A stretch of DNA of 64,000 nucleotides, from the NCBI GenBank assembly GCA_022837505.1, contig JALHFZ010000002.1, positions 1 to 64,000 on the forward strand, in the 5' to 3' direction. Under the pieces are notes generated by a model. The model worked only from the letters and a program-made list of their open reading frames with translations. It was not told the origin of the DNA and ran no database searches. Of this stretch, positions 53,297-61,449 are shown piece by piece; position 1 is the first letter of the stretch; each line of letters starts with the position of its first letter. Made by a program: the position numbers and the translations under genes. This DNA comes from Synergistaceae bacterium (GTDB lineage: Bacteria; Synergistota; Synergistia; Synergistales; Aminobacteriaceae).

Positions 53297-53656
53297 CTAC
53301 CTGCCGAGAGCGTTCCTGGCCTGATCGGTGAGCTGGACGAAGGCCGGCATGTCGTGAATGGCGAGCTCGGAGAGCATCTTGCGGTTGATTCCAATGCCCG
53401 CTTTCTTGAGGCCGTTCATCAGTACGCTGTAGGAGAGACCCTGGGCCCGGGAGGCTGCGTTGATACGGGTGATCCAGAGACGGCGGAAATCCCTCTTCTT
53501 CCGCTTCCGGTCGGTATAGGCCCTGGAGAGGGAGTGGAGATAGGCCTCTTTAGCCCTCCGGTAGACGTTTTTCTTTCTTCCCCAGTACCCTTTGGTTATG
53601 GCAAAAAGTTTTTTTCTTTTTTTATCGCTAGCGCTACCACCTTTGACGCGGGGCAT
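53297..53656 (-). CDS. rplT: 50S ribosomal protein L20
   Basis: A 119-residue L20 that starts MPRVKGG, with the RRKKLFAITKGYWGRKKNVYRRAKEA-type basic helix (in part) and the C-terminal globular domain FRRLWITRINAASR...LMNGLKKAGI. It assembles early with 23S rRNA. In many bacteria L20 also represses its own operon through the infC leader or the rpmI region. Third gene of infC-rpmI-rplT. Confidence 0.97.
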   Translation of the reverse strand: MPRVKGGSASDKKRKKLFAITKGYWGRKKNVYRRAKEAYLHSLSRAYTDRKRKKRDFRRLWITRINAASRAQGLSYSVLMNGLKKAGIGINRKMLSELAIHDMPAFVQLTDQARNALGR

Positions 53657-53691
53657 CGCAAGTCACCTCTTTCGTTTAATTGACTGCTTCC

Positions 53692-53889
53692 TCAGCTGTA
53701 GGGAAGAAGCTTCTTCATGTTGTCCATCTGCGTTTCGTCCACGTACCCCGACTTGCGGAGTCTCTTGAGCCGGGTAGGGCTCTTGTGGGTGAGAAGGTGT
53801 CCTCTGCCCGCTCTGCGATAGGAAAGCTTTCCCGTTCCCGTGTAGGTGAACCGTTTCTTTGCCCCTGAATGGGATTTGATCTTCGGCAT
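53692..53889 (-). CDS. rpmI: 50S ribosomal protein L35
   Basis: A 65-residue L35, MPKIKSHSGAKKRF at the start and LTHKSPTRLKRLRK in the middle, both diagnostic. The ATG at 53889 has an AAGGAGGA site ten bases upstream. The frame is open for another 53 codons upstream, but these overlap infC and have no ribosome site. Second gene of the infC-rpmI-rplT unit. Confidence 0.97.
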   Translation of the reverse strand: MPKIKSHSGAKKRFTYTGTGKLSYRRAGRGHLLTHKSPTRLKRLRKSGYVDETQMDNMKKLLPYS

Positions 53890-53986
53890 AATTGTCTGTT
53901 CCTCCTTCCCCGGATAGCGTCTCATAATAAAGCCCGCCGCTGGCGGCAGGCATTCAAGCCTTAATGGAAACTTTGTGCTGCCTCTT

Positions 53987-54649
53987 CTACTCCGTACCCT
54001 CGGCGGGCTGGACTGCCGCTCCTTCAGGCACCTTTGGTTTTTGTTCATTCTTAGGCGCTGCTGGCTTTTTCTCTCCGTTGGCCTGAGCAGGCTTCGCCGG
54101 CTTCTGGGAGATTTTGCCCTGTCCGGGGGGAAGGGGGGTCAGCATGATCCTCATGTAGCGCCCCTCCATCCGGGGTCTGCCCTCGCTTTTTCCGAGGCCT
54201 TCCGTATCCCGGATGACCCGGGCGAGGACCTCTTCGCCCTTTCCGAGAAAGGACATCTCCCGGCCTCTGAAAAAGACCGAGACTTTCACACGGTGACCCG
54301 CGTCGAGAAAGTTCTTGATGGCCTTGACCTTGAAATTATAGTCATGCTCGTCGATCTTGGGACGCATTTTCATCTCTTTCAGGGTCTGAACCTTCTGCTT
54401 TTTCCGGGCGTCCTTTTCCTTTTTCTGCAGCTCGTAGCGGTACTTCCCGTAATCGAGAATTCTGCACACCGGCGGCTTGGCGAGAGGGGCAACTTCCACA
54501 AGGTCAAGCTGCCGGTCTTCGGCGAGGCGCACCCCCTCGATGGTCGGCATGACGCCGAGCTTGACTCCGTTTTCATCGATGACGAGAACTTCCCTCGCGC
54601 TGATTTCCCGGTTGACTCTCGGATCTCCGTCTTCTTTTCTTGCTACTAT
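53987..54649 (-). CDS. infC: Translation initiation factor IF-3, AUA start
   Basis: The C-terminal domain (KMRPKIDEHDYNFKVK, VKVSVFFRGREM) and N-terminal domain (LVEVAPLAKPPVCRILDYGK) identify IF3. The first ATG in frame (54550) would remove the N-terminal strand and helix. The frame upstream reads IVARKEDGDPRVNREISARE and has no ATG, GTG or TTG before a TGA. An ATA at 54649 lies 9 bases after GGAGG, so translation almost surely starts at AUA, giving 220 residues. Starting infC at a codon that IF3 itself rejects (AUU in E. coli) is the known device for autogenous control. The tail beyond residue 180 is Ala/Lys/Pro-rich. Confidence 0.95.
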   Translation of the reverse strand: MVARKEDGDPRVNREISAREVLVIDENGVKLGVMPTIEGVRLAEDRQLDLVEVAPLAKPPVCRILDYGKYRYELQKKEKDARKKQKVQTLKEMKMRPKIDEHDYNFKVKAIKNFLDAGHRVKVSVFFRGREMSFLGKGEEVLARVIRDTEGLGKSEGRPRMEGRYMRIMLTPLPPGQGKISQKPAKPAQANGEKKPAAPKNEQKPKVPEGAAVQPAEGTE

Positions 54650-54675
54650 AGCTTTTCACCTCCAGGTAAAATATG

Positions 54676-54710
54676 AAAAAAAGGGGCCGGTGAATGAAGC
54701 CACCAGCCCC
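54676..54710 (-). terminator. Attenuator hairpin in front of infC
   Basis: Ten-base-pair arms (54701-54710 and 54683-54692) with an eight-base loop are followed by seven T residues on the minus strand. They end about 13 bases before the infC ribosome site. In this position, inside the leader and downstream of a good promoter, it is an attenuator rather than the terminator of thrS. Confidence 0.8.
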
Positions 54711-54788
54711 TCCAAAATGCTTCAGAGTGTCTCGGAAACCGCGTGACAGGGTACGTCACTGGGTGAGAGGGTGGCCCCTCTGCTTCGC
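54711..54788 (-). promoter_or_regulatory. infC-rpmI-rplT leader with alternative structure
   Basis: Between promoter and attenuator the leader can form two small stems, AGAGGG/CCCTCT with a GCCA loop (about 54766-54781) and GTGAC/GTCAC (about 54743-54759). The bases GCCACC at 54770-54775 can instead pair with GGTGGC at 54699-54704 (nine pairs with wobbles), which would take apart the attenuator stem. This is the layout of an L20-type leader, in which L20 binding decides readthrough. The ligand is inferred from the operon content only. Confidence 0.5.
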
Positions 54789-54794
54789 CGAGAA

Positions 54795-54823
54795 AATATA
54801 CCACACCGGGGTTAAAAATGCAA
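54795..54823 (-). promoter_or_regulatory. Promoter of infC-rpmI-rplT operon
   Basis: TTGCAT (54818-54823) and TATATT (54795-54800) are separated by exactly 17 bases, and TG sits three bases ahead of the -10. It lies in the 263-base gap between thrS and infC and gives a leader of about 140 bases. Confidence 0.75.
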
Positions 54824-54912
54824 ATTTTCTTTTCACCCCCACAGGCAGGGCGGGAAGGGTGACCTGGCGCAGCGGGGCGGCTCTTCCCGGCTCAATCTTG
54901 CAGATTAAGGGG

Positions 54913-56823
54913 TCAGCAGATGGCGTTGTCCTTCAGGGGGTTGAACTCCCCCTCCAGCACCTTGAGGAACTCCTCCATGGACATGGAGCCGAGATCCCCT
55001 TTGCTTCTCTCCCTCGGAGCGACAGTCCCCGTTTCCCTCTCCTTCTCCCCCACGACGATCATGTAGGGGATCTTCTGGGTCTGGGCGTCCCGGATCTTCT
55101 TCCCGAGCTTCTCATCCCGTTCGTCGATCTCCACCCGGACTCCCCGGCATTTGAGCTTTTCGACGACGGTTTTTCCGTATTCCCCGTATTCAGCCGCGAC
55201 GGGAAGAACCCTTGCCTGAACGGGGGCGATCCACCAGGGGAAGGCCCCTGCGAAGTTCTCCACGAGGATTCCGAAGAACCGCTCGAGGCTGCCGAGAATC
55301 GTCCGGTGAAGCATGACGGGACGGTGTTCCTTTCCGTCGGCGCCGATGTAGGTGAGGTCGAATTTCTCGGGCATCTGGAAGTCGAGCTGAATGGTGCCGC
55401 ACTGCCAGGTTCTTCCGATGGAGTCCTCGAGGTGGAAGTCGATCTTCGGTCCGTAGAAGGCCCCGTCCCCGGGGTTCAGCCGGTATTCCGCCCCGGTCTT
55501 CTCAAGGGCCTCTTTCAGGGCATTCTCCGCCACGGTCCACTGCTCCTCCGACCCCATGCAGTTCTCCGGCCGGGTGGACAGTTCCATGGTGTATTTGAAG
55601 CCGAAGACGTCCCTGTAGATATACCGGCAGAGGTCCATGATGCCGATGATCTCGTCCCGCACCTGGTCGGGGGTGCAGTAGAGGTGGGCGTCGTCCTGGG
55701 TGAAGCACCGGACCCTCATGAGGCCGTGAAGGACGCCGCTCCGTTCGTGGCGGTGGACAACGCCGAGCTCGGCCATGCGGAGGGGAAGATCCCGGTAGCT
55801 GTGGATCTGGCTCTTGTAGACCATCATCCCTCCGGGGCAGTTCATGGGCTTGATGGCGAAGGGCTGCTCATCGATCTCGGTGAAGTACATGTTGTCCCGG
55901 TAGTGGTCCCAGTGCCCCGAGCGGATCCACAGATCCCGGTCGAGGATGAGGGGAGTGCGGATTTCGCAGTACCCTCTTTTCACGTGCTCTTTTCTCCAGA
56001 AGTCCGTCAGGGCGTTCATGATGACCATCCCCTTGGGGTGGAAGAAGGGGAATCCCGGCCCTTCGCTCTGGATGCTGAAGAGGTCGAGCTCCCGGCCGAG
56101 CCGCCGGTGGTCCCGGCTCTTCGCCTCCTCCATCCTCTTGATGTAGAGTTCGAGGGTCTCCCTGTCGGGGAAAGCCGTTCCGTATATCCGGGTAAGCATG
56201 ATGTTCTTCTCATCCCCCCGCCAGTAGGCTCCGGCAAGGGAGAGGAGCTTGAAGTGCTGTATCTTGGAGGTGTCGGAGACATGGGGACCCCGGCAGAGGT
56301 CGGCGTAGTCCCCCTGGAAATAGAGGGTGACGCGGTCATCCTCAAGCTCGGAGATGATCTCCGTCTTGTAGGGGTCATCCTTTTCCCGGAACCACTCGAG
56401 GGCCTCCTCCCGGCTCATCTCCCGGCGCTCCACGGGAAGGGCCCGCTTGGCGATGCGGCGCATCTCAAGCTCTATCTTCGGAAGATCCTCCTCGGTGATC
56501 CCTCCGGGAATCTCCATATCATAGTAAAAACCGTCCTTTATCGCGGGGCCCACGCCGTATCTCGTTCCAGGCCAGAGGTTTGAGACCGCCTGGGCCATGA
56601 GATGGGCGGCGGAATGGCGGAGGATCTCGAGCCCCTCCTCAGAGTCGGGGAAGATCGGAAGGAGGGTTCCGTCCTCCTCCACCTTTTTTGAAAAATCGAC
56701 GGCCTTTCCGTTCAGCAGCCCCGCTATCGCTCCCTTGCGCACTCCCAGTTTCTCAAGACCGTCCCGTACCGTGCCGGATTCGATCTGTATTTCCTTTCCT
56801 TCAGGTCCCGTCAGGTGCACCAT
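54913..56823 (-). CDS. thrS: Threonine-tRNA ligase
   Basis: A 636-residue class II synthetase. It has an N-terminal TGS domain (about residues 1-62), an editing domain with HSAAHLMAQA and CRGPHVSDT (His/Cys editing site), and a catalytic core. Motif 2 is MRVRCFTQDDAHLYCTPDQ. Zinc ligands are in KPMNCPGGMMVY and later His residues, and an anticodon-binding domain follows (PVQARVLPVA to the end). It is controlled by a T-box leader at 56841-57109. Length is normal. Confidence 0.97.
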   Translation of the reverse strand: MVHLTGPEGKEIQIESGTVRDGLEKLGVRKGAIAGLLNGKAVDFSKKVEEDGTLLPIFPDSEEGLEILRHSAAHLMAQAVSNLWPGTRYGVGPAIKDGFYYDMEIPGGITEEDLPKIELEMRRIAKRALPVERREMSREEALEWFREKDDPYKTEIISELEDDRVTLYFQGDYADLCRGPHVSDTSKIQHFKLLSLAGAYWRGDEKNIMLTRIYGTAFPDRETLELYIKRMEEAKSRDHRRLGRELDLFSIQSEGPGFPFFHPKGMVIMNALTDFWRKEHVKRGYCEIRTPLILDRDLWIRSGHWDHYRDNMYFTEIDEQPFAIKPMNCPGGMMVYKSQIHSYRDLPLRMAELGVVHRHERSGVLHGLMRVRCFTQDDAHLYCTPDQVRDEIIGIMDLCRYIYRDVFGFKYTMELSTRPENCMGSEEQWTVAENALKEALEKTGAEYRLNPGDGAFYGPKIDFHLEDSIGRTWQCGTIQLDFQMPEKFDLTYIGADGKEHRPVMLHRTILGSLERFFGILVENFAGAFPWWIAPVQARVLPVAAEYGEYGKTVVEKLKCRGVRVEIDERDEKLGKKIRDAQTQKIPYMIVVGEKERETGTVAPRERSKGDLGSMSMEEFLKVLEGEFNPLKDNAIC

Positions 56824-56840
56824 TGTCTTGTCCCCCTTTT

Positions 56841-57109
56841 AAAAAAATCAAAAGCCCACGACATCTCCATATTTGGAGGCGACGTGGGCGTGCCGTGGTT
56901 CCACTCCAGTTCCGTCCTCCCGGGGAAGACGGCGCTCGTTTCCGCTGTAAGGGGCGGACCCCCGGCGCCTTTTCCCCTGAGGGCTTTTCGGCGCCCGCTC
57001 AAGGGCGGTCTTCAAGGGGACCCCGCGGGAGATCTTTCAGCCTCGAATCTCCCTCTCTGGGCGGTCAGTCCGGTCTTTACTCTCCCTCTCATCGCGAAGG
57101 TCATTCTCT
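56841..57109 (-). promoter_or_regulatory. T-box riboswitch (threonine) upstream of thrS
   Basis: The leader holds the T-box sequence TGGAACCACGG (56893-56903) that pairs with the free CCA end of uncharged tRNA. A terminator stem follows (GCCCACG/CGTGGGC arms at 56883-56889 and 56854-56860) with a T-rich run at 56841-56853. Upstream, stem I has the AGAGAGGGAGATT and GGCTGAAAG loops typical of T-boxes. The specifier is probably ACC (57007-57009, in GAAGACCGCC), a Thr codon that fits the gene downstream. Uncharged tRNA-Thr would prevent termination. The outer boundary is approximate. Confidence 0.9.
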
Positions 57110-57116
57110 TGCAAGT

Positions 57117-57145
57117 CTTATACTCCAAATTCAAAAAACTGTCAA
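57117..57145 (-). promoter_or_regulatory. Promoter of the thrS T-box transcript
   Basis: TTGACA (57140-57145, full consensus) and TATAAG (57117-57122) are separated by exactly 17 bases. The TGA stop codon of dut (57142-57144) lies inside the -35 hexamer. Confidence 0.85.
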
Positions 57146-57585
57146 TCCGTCCCCGTGCTGCCGAACCCTCCGTCCCCCCGCCCTGAGGGGGCGAGAGTCT
57201 CTTCCTCCACCCAGGAGATCCGGGTGACCGGGGCCACCACCATCTGGGCAATGCGATCCCCCGGAAGGACCGAGAAGGCCTCGGTACCGAGGTTCACGAG
57301 GAGAACCCTGATCTCCCCCCGGTAATCGCTGTCGATGGTCCCGGGGGAGTTGAGAACGGTAATGCCGTTTTTTCTGGCAAGGCCGCTCCGGGGACGCACC
57401 TGGGCTTCATACCCCTCGGGCAGCTCGATGAAAAGCCCTGTGGATATGTCGGTCCTCTCTCCGGGGAGGAGGACCGACTCCTCTGCGGCCCGAAGGTCGA
57501 TCCCCGCGGAGAACTCGGTGCTGTAGCACGGAAGGGGAAAGGCTTTCGCCTCTCCCTTCCGCAGAAGTTTCACCTTCACCGTCAC
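57142..57585 (-). CDS. dut: dUTP diphosphatase
   Basis: A 147-residue trimeric dUTPase. The five motifs are visible: [43 protein letters not shown] and the C-terminal [11 protein letters not shown] loop that closes over the substrate. It removes dUTP and supplies dUMP for ThyX. It follows pnp by 5 bases. Its stop codon is part of the thrS promoter. Confidence 0.97.
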   Translation of the reverse strand: MTVKVKLLRKGEAKAFPLPCYSTEFSAGIDLRAAEESVLLPGERTDISTGLFIELPEGYEAQVRPRSGLARKNGITVLNSPGTIDSDYRGEIRVLLVNLGTEAFSVLPGDRIAQMVVAPVTRISWVEEETLAPSGRGDGGFGSTGTD

Positions 57586-57590
57586 AGCGG

Positions 57591-59861
57591 CTAATCCCTT
57601 GATCGCCTCGGTCCGCCCCGGCGGTCCCCCCGGTCGGGTCTGCCGCCGTGGGAGGGGCGTTCCCGGTCCCGTTCGGGCTGAGGGTTGGCCTTGGCCTCCG
57701 CTTCAAGTTCGGTGATTTTCTCCTCCCGTTCCTTTTCGGCGGGAAGGACATCCGAAAGGCCCTCCTGGGCTATCCTGCTCTCATTCTCAAGGATGCGGCG
57801 CCGGGTCAGGTTTACCCTGCCCATGTCGTCGATCTCCTTGACCATGACGAGGACCCGGTCTCCCGGCTTGAAGATGTCGTCCACCTTGGGGACCCTGTGG
57901 GTGCTGATCTCGCTTACGTGGAGCAGTCCTTCCTTACCGGGAAGGCATTCGATGAAGGCTCCGAAGTTCATGAGTCTCGTGACCGTGCCGTAATAGACTT
58001 CTCCGGCCGCGAGGTCCTTCGTGAGGCTGCGGATGATCGAAAGGGCCTCATCCACCTTCTCCTGGGAGGGGCCTCCCACGAAGATCTCCCCCGTATCCTC
58101 CACATTAATCTTCACGCCGGTCTTCGCGGTAATTCCCCGGATGACCTTTCCGCCGGAACCGATGACGTCCCTGATCTTCTCCGGATCGATGGTGATCATG
58201 TAGATTCTGGGGGCCGTGGGTGAAAGGGGGGCCGGAGAGGGGACGGCCTCCTCCATTTTCTCAAGGATGGCCATACGGGCTGACTTTGCCTGGCTGAGGG
58301 CCTCCTCGAGGATCGACCGGGTGATTCCTCCGGCCTTGTTGTCCATCTGAAGGGCCGTTACGCCGTCCCGGGTTCCCGCCACCTTGAAGTCCATATCCCC
58401 GAAATGGTCCTCGAGTCCCTGGATATCCGTGAGGATGGCGACTTTATCCTCTTCCTTGATGAGGCCCATGGCGATGCCCGCCACATGCTTTCTGAGGGGC
58501 ACTCCGGCATTCATCAGGGCGAGGCTTCCGCCGCATATGGACGCCTGGGAGCTGGAACCGTTGGATTCAAGGATATCGGAGACGACCCTCATGACATAGG
58601 GGAAATCCGCCTCCTCGGGGATCACCGGACGGAGGGCTCTTTCCGCCAGGGCGCCGTGGCCGATCTCCCGCCGTCCCGGACCGCGCATGGGACGGACTTC
58701 TCCCACTGAGTAGGGGGGGAAGTTATAGTGAAGGATGAAGCGCTTGGCGGGCTCGTCCTGCTTGAGCCCGTCGAGAATCTGATCGTCCACGCCCATCATT
58801 CCGAGGGTGGTGATCACCAGGGCCTGAGTCTCCCCCCGGGTGAAGAGGGCCGAGCCGTGAACCCTGGGGATGACGTCCGTCTCGCAGGAGATCGCCCGGA
58901 GCTCGTCCATGGCTCTTCCGTCCGCCCGGACCCGATCGTCCACGATGAGGGAGCGCATGGTCTTCTTGACCAGTTCGTCCATGACGGAGGAGATGAAATT
59001 TCCGCTCTCTGGAAATTCGGAGAGAAAGCGCTCCTCCGCCCTCTTTCTGATCTCTGTGATTGCATCCCCCCGGGGGTTCTTTTCATGAATTCTGACGGCG
59101 TCCCGGATATCGGAGACGAGGGTCTGCTCCATCCATTCCTGGATCTCCGGGAAGGTCTCGGGCCTGGGGAGAACGATCTTTTCCTTCCCCACGGTACGGG
59201 CCATCTCGCTGATGAGGGCCACGATCTTCTTTATCTCGCTGTGGGCGAGGTCAAGGGCGTCCACAAGAAGGTCTTCTGAAACTTCCTTCGAGGCGCATTC
59301 CACCATGGTCACGCCGTCCATATGGCCTGCCACAAGGAGATCAAGGGTGGAGTTGAGCATCTCCTCTTCCGTGGGGTTCACCACGAGGGAACCGTCCACA
59401 AACCCCATTCTCACCGCTCCCACCGGGCCTCCCCAGGGCACATCGGAGATTGAAAGGGCAGCGGACGCCCCGTTGATGGCCAGGACATTGGGAGGATTGA
59501 GCTGGTCGACGGAAAGGACCGTGGCGACCACGTGAACATCATGGCGGGTGGTTTCGTCAAAGAGGGAACGGATGGACCGGTCTACCATCCGGCCGCTGAG
59601 AATGGCCGTCTCTGACGGGCGTCCTTCCCGTTTGATGAACCCTCCGGGGATCTTTCCGGCGGAATAAAAGCGCTCTTCAAAGTCCACCAGAAGGGGAAAG
59701 AAATCCATGCCGACCCTCGGCTTATCCGTGATGCAGGCCGTAGCCAGAATCCGGGTGTCACCATGACCGGCCAATACTGCGCCGCCGGCCTGTTTTGCGA
59801 GTTTCCCTGTGGAAAACTCGAGGGGTCGGCCTCCTATTTCGACTGAAAACTTTTTTTCCAT
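57591..59861 (-). CDS. pnp: Polyribonucleotide nucleotidyltransferase
   Basis: A 756-residue PNPase with two RNase PH domains: the first with [26 protein letters not shown] (in parts), the second with [14 protein letters not shown] and [15 protein letters not shown]. It also has a KH domain ([15 protein letters not shown]), an S1 domain ([16 protein letters not shown]) and an Arg/Gly/Asp-rich tail. It degrades mRNA 3' to 5' by phosphorolysis. It follows rpsO, the conserved arrangement; a terminator separates the two, and an extended -10 (59910-59918) may drive pnp alone. Confidence 0.97.
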   Translation of the reverse strand: MEKKFSVEIGGRPLEFSTGKLAKQAGGAVLAGHGDTRILATACITDKPRVGMDFFPLLVDFEERFYSAGKIPGGFIKREGRPSETAILSGRMVDRSIRSLFDETTRHDVHVVATVLSVDQLNPPNVLAINGASAALSISDVPWGGPVGAVRMGFVDGSLVVNPTEEEMLNSTLDLLVAGHMDGVTMVECASKEVSEDLLVDALDLAHSEIKKIVALISEMARTVGKEKIVLPRPETFPEIQEWMEQTLVSDIRDAVRIHEKNPRGDAITEIRKRAEERFLSEFPESGNFISSVMDELVKKTMRSLIVDDRVRADGRAMDELRAISCETDVIPRVHGSALFTRGETQALVITTLGMMGVDDQILDGLKQDEPAKRFILHYNFPPYSVGEVRPMRGPGRREIGHGALAERALRPVIPEEADFPYVMRVVSDILESNGSSSQASICGGSLALMNAGVPLRKHVAGIAMGLIKEEDKVAILTDIQGLEDHFGDMDFKVAGTRDGVTALQMDNKAGGITRSILEEALSQAKSARMAILEKMEEAVPSPAPLSPTAPRIYMITIDPEKIRDVIGSGGKVIRGITAKTGVKINVEDTGEIFVGGPSQEKVDEALSIIRSLTKDLAAGEVYYGTVTRLMNFGAFIECLPGKEGLLHVSEISTHRVPKVDDIFKPGDRVLVMVKEIDDMGRVNLTRRRILENESRIAQEGLSDVLPAEKEREEKITELEAEAKANPQPERDRERPSHGGRPDRGDRRGGPRRSRD

Positions 59862-59909
59862 ATTCTAAGTTCCTCCTCTTTCTTCTTCTTCTCTTTCTAT
59901 TCGCAATAA

Positions 59910-59918
59910 AGAATACCA
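59910..59918 (-). promoter_or_regulatory. Possible extended -10 promoter of pnp
   Basis: TGGTATTCT on the minus strand lies about 49 bases before the pnp ATG and downstream of the rpsO terminator. The -35 is poor. The leader is purine-rich with GGAGGAAC near the start. Confidence 0.4.
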
Positions 59919-59937
59919 TATTCCGGCGAAAATACAT

Positions 59938-59964
59938 AAAAAAAGCGGGGACCGTCGTCCCCGC
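59938..59964 (-). terminator. Terminator of rpsO
   Basis: An eight-base-pair GC stem (GCGGGGAC/GTCCCCGC) with a GACG loop is followed by seven T residues. It lies 15 bases after the rpsO stop and would limit cotranscription with pnp. Confidence 0.9.
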
Positions 59965-59979
59965 GAAAAACTTCGCTCT

Positions 59980-60246
59980 TCAGTGGCGCAGGCCGAGCCG
60001 TTCGATGAGCGTTCTGTAGCGGTTGAAGTCCTTCTCGCGAAGATAGCGAAGGAGCTTTCTTCTGGTTCCCACCATCTTGAGGAGTCCTCTTCGGGAGTGG
60101 AAATCCTTCGTGTGCACCTTGAGATGCTCCGTAAGATCACGGATGCGCCGGGTCAGCATGGCAACCTGAACCTCCGGAGACCCCGTATCCACGGTATGGG
60201 TGCGGTAATCGGAGATTATTTCCTGTTTCTGTCCTTTTTCAAGCAT
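59980..60246 (-). CDS. rpsO: 30S ribosomal protein S15
   Basis: An 88-residue S15 with the conserved [16 protein letters not shown] and [22 protein letters not shown] segments (in part) and the final [12 protein letters not shown]. It binds 16S rRNA early in 30S assembly. In several bacteria S15 controls its own mRNA through a leader structure; the 5' side of this gene (60247-60300) was not resolved well enough to say. A purine-rich GAGGTGAAGG site precedes the ATG. Confidence 0.97.
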   Translation of the reverse strand: MLEKGQKQEIISDYRTHTVDTGSPEVQVAMLTRRIRDLTEHLKVHTKDFHSRRGLLKMVGTRRKLLRYLREKDFNRYRTLIERLGLRH

Positions 60247-60567
60247 TTTCCTTCACCTCGTAGGTAAAATCCCGAAACCCAGAAGAGCGGTTCCAGCGCT
60301 CATCCGCGTAAGGGTCAGGGAAATAGTACCACCGGAGAGAAAGGAAAGCAAACGCACAAGGGGCAAATTTCTCCCTTCCACTCTTTCTTCCGCCGGGAAA
60401 GCCCCTCACCCTCAGCCGCCACGCCCTGCGGGGGTTTCAGCCAGGCCTCCCAGAGACTCTCCGGGCCCCCTACGCCGAGCGGAGGCGGAAGGGGCACCCT
60501 GATCGGTACGTTTGAAAACCCCCTCTCGGGTTTTTCAAAGCTTGCTTTCTTTACCTGATTTTTTCGC
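60247..60567. other. Non-coding gap with structured DNA
   Basis: No gene I can support. It holds two hairpins. One is imperfect: GCCCC/GGGGC and CGCC/GGCG arms at 60465-60495 with a symmetric 3-base internal loop. The other is AT-rich: TTTGAAAACCC against GGGTTTTTCAAA at 60511-60539, followed by pyrimidine-rich sequence. A 60-codon open frame on the minus strand (60315-60497) is Pro/Gly-rich, lacks a ribosome site and looks like chance. The left edge will contain the rpsO leader and promoter. Confidence 0.5.
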
Positions 60568-60596
60568 TCGACATTTTCATGCCGTTGTGATTTAAT
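60568..60596 (+). promoter_or_regulatory. Promoter of the response regulator gene
   Basis: TCGACA (60568-60573) and TTTAAT (60591-60596) are separated by exactly 17 bases. The leader to the ATG at 60651 is about 48 bases. Confidence 0.5.
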
Positions 60597-60650
60597 GAAA
60601 ATTCAATGGGTGAATTTGCTGAAATCAATTCCTTTATTGGGGGAAAAAAT

Positions 60651-61325
60651 ATGTCCCTTCTCATCATTGAAGACAACCGCGATCTCGTTCAGATTCTCAC
60701 CGAGGGGTTTGCCGAAAAGGGTTTTTCGGTAGACTCTGCCCTCTCGGGAGAAGAGGGGCTGGAAAAGGCGGCGGTCTCGAACTTTCGCTGCATCCTTCTC
60801 GACATAATGCTTCCCGGCATCAACGGCCTTGAAGTCCTCAAAATCCTCCGTACCCGGGGAGATCAGACCCCGGTCATTTATCTCACTGCCCGGGATACGG
60901 TGGATGACAGGATCAAGGGGCTGAACCTCGGAGCGGATGATTACGTCGGAAAACCCTTCGATTTCGACGAACTGGTCGCGAGGGTCCGGGCGCTCCTGCG
61001 GAGAACCGAGGAACCCCAAAGCAACATCCTCACCTGCGGACCGCTGGTCCTGAACACCAGCTCAAGAGAGTGCGCCATCGGAGGGGATATCCTCCCCCTC
61101 CGCAGAAAGGAGTTCGACATCCTCGAGCTTCTTCTGCGCCATGAAAACGAGGTCTTCACCAGGGAACGGCTCATCTCCTCCATATGGAAAAAAGGGGGGG
61201 ACGGCACCAGTAATATCGTCGACGTCCACATAAAATATCTCCGGGACAAACTCCGCCCCTTCGGGTGTGATACCCTCCTCGTGACGGTCCGGGGGGTGGG
61301 GTACAAGCTGTCCTGCCACGCCTGA
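60651..61325 (+). CDS. OmpR/PhoB-family response regulator
   Basis: A 224-residue two-component regulator. The receiver domain has the acidic pair (IIEDN), the phosphorylated Asp in CILLDIMLPG, the Thr in YLTARD, and the Lys in GKPFDFDEL. The C-terminal winged-helix DNA-binding domain shows LRRKEFDILELLLRHE and VDVHIKYLRDKL, ending in TVRGVGYKLS. The ATG at 60651 with GGGGGAAAA is preferred to one 15 codons upstream. No histidine kinase gene is adjacent; downstream is a terminator. Target genes are unknown. Confidence 0.94.
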   Translation: MSLLIIEDNRDLVQILTEGFAEKGFSVDSALSGEEGLEKAAVSNFRCILLDIMLPGINGLEVLKILRTRGDQTPVIYLTARDTVDDRIKGLNLGADDYVGKPFDFDELVARVRALLRRTEEPQSNILTCGPLVLNTSSRECAIGGDILPLRRKEFDILELLLRHENEVFTRERLISSIWKKGGDGTSNIVDVHIKYLRDKLRPFGCDTLLVTVRGVGYKLSCHA

Positions 61326-61368
61326 GGCCGCACCCTTCATAAAAACGGGAAGATTTCCCACAGAAAAA

Positions 61369-61390
61369 GGGGGCCGGCGCCCCCTTTTTT
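61369..61390 (+). terminator. Terminator between the response regulator and the convergent gene
   Basis: A six-base-pair GC stem (GGGGGC/GCCCCC, 61369-61384) with a CGGC loop is flanked by AAAAA on the left and TTTTTT on the right. It can therefore stop transcription from both sides. Confidence 0.88.
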
Positions 61391-61449
61391 CCTGCCGAAT
61401 AAAAGCCCTTCCTGTACTGCCCCTGAAATCTGATGCTCCCCCTCCTCTT

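Noticed and set aside
60315..60497. 60-codon minus-strand frame in the rpsO/regulator gap
   Set aside because: Pro/Gly/Trp-rich, no ribosome site, sits over an imperfect hairpin; likely chance, though the DNA might be an intergenic repeat.
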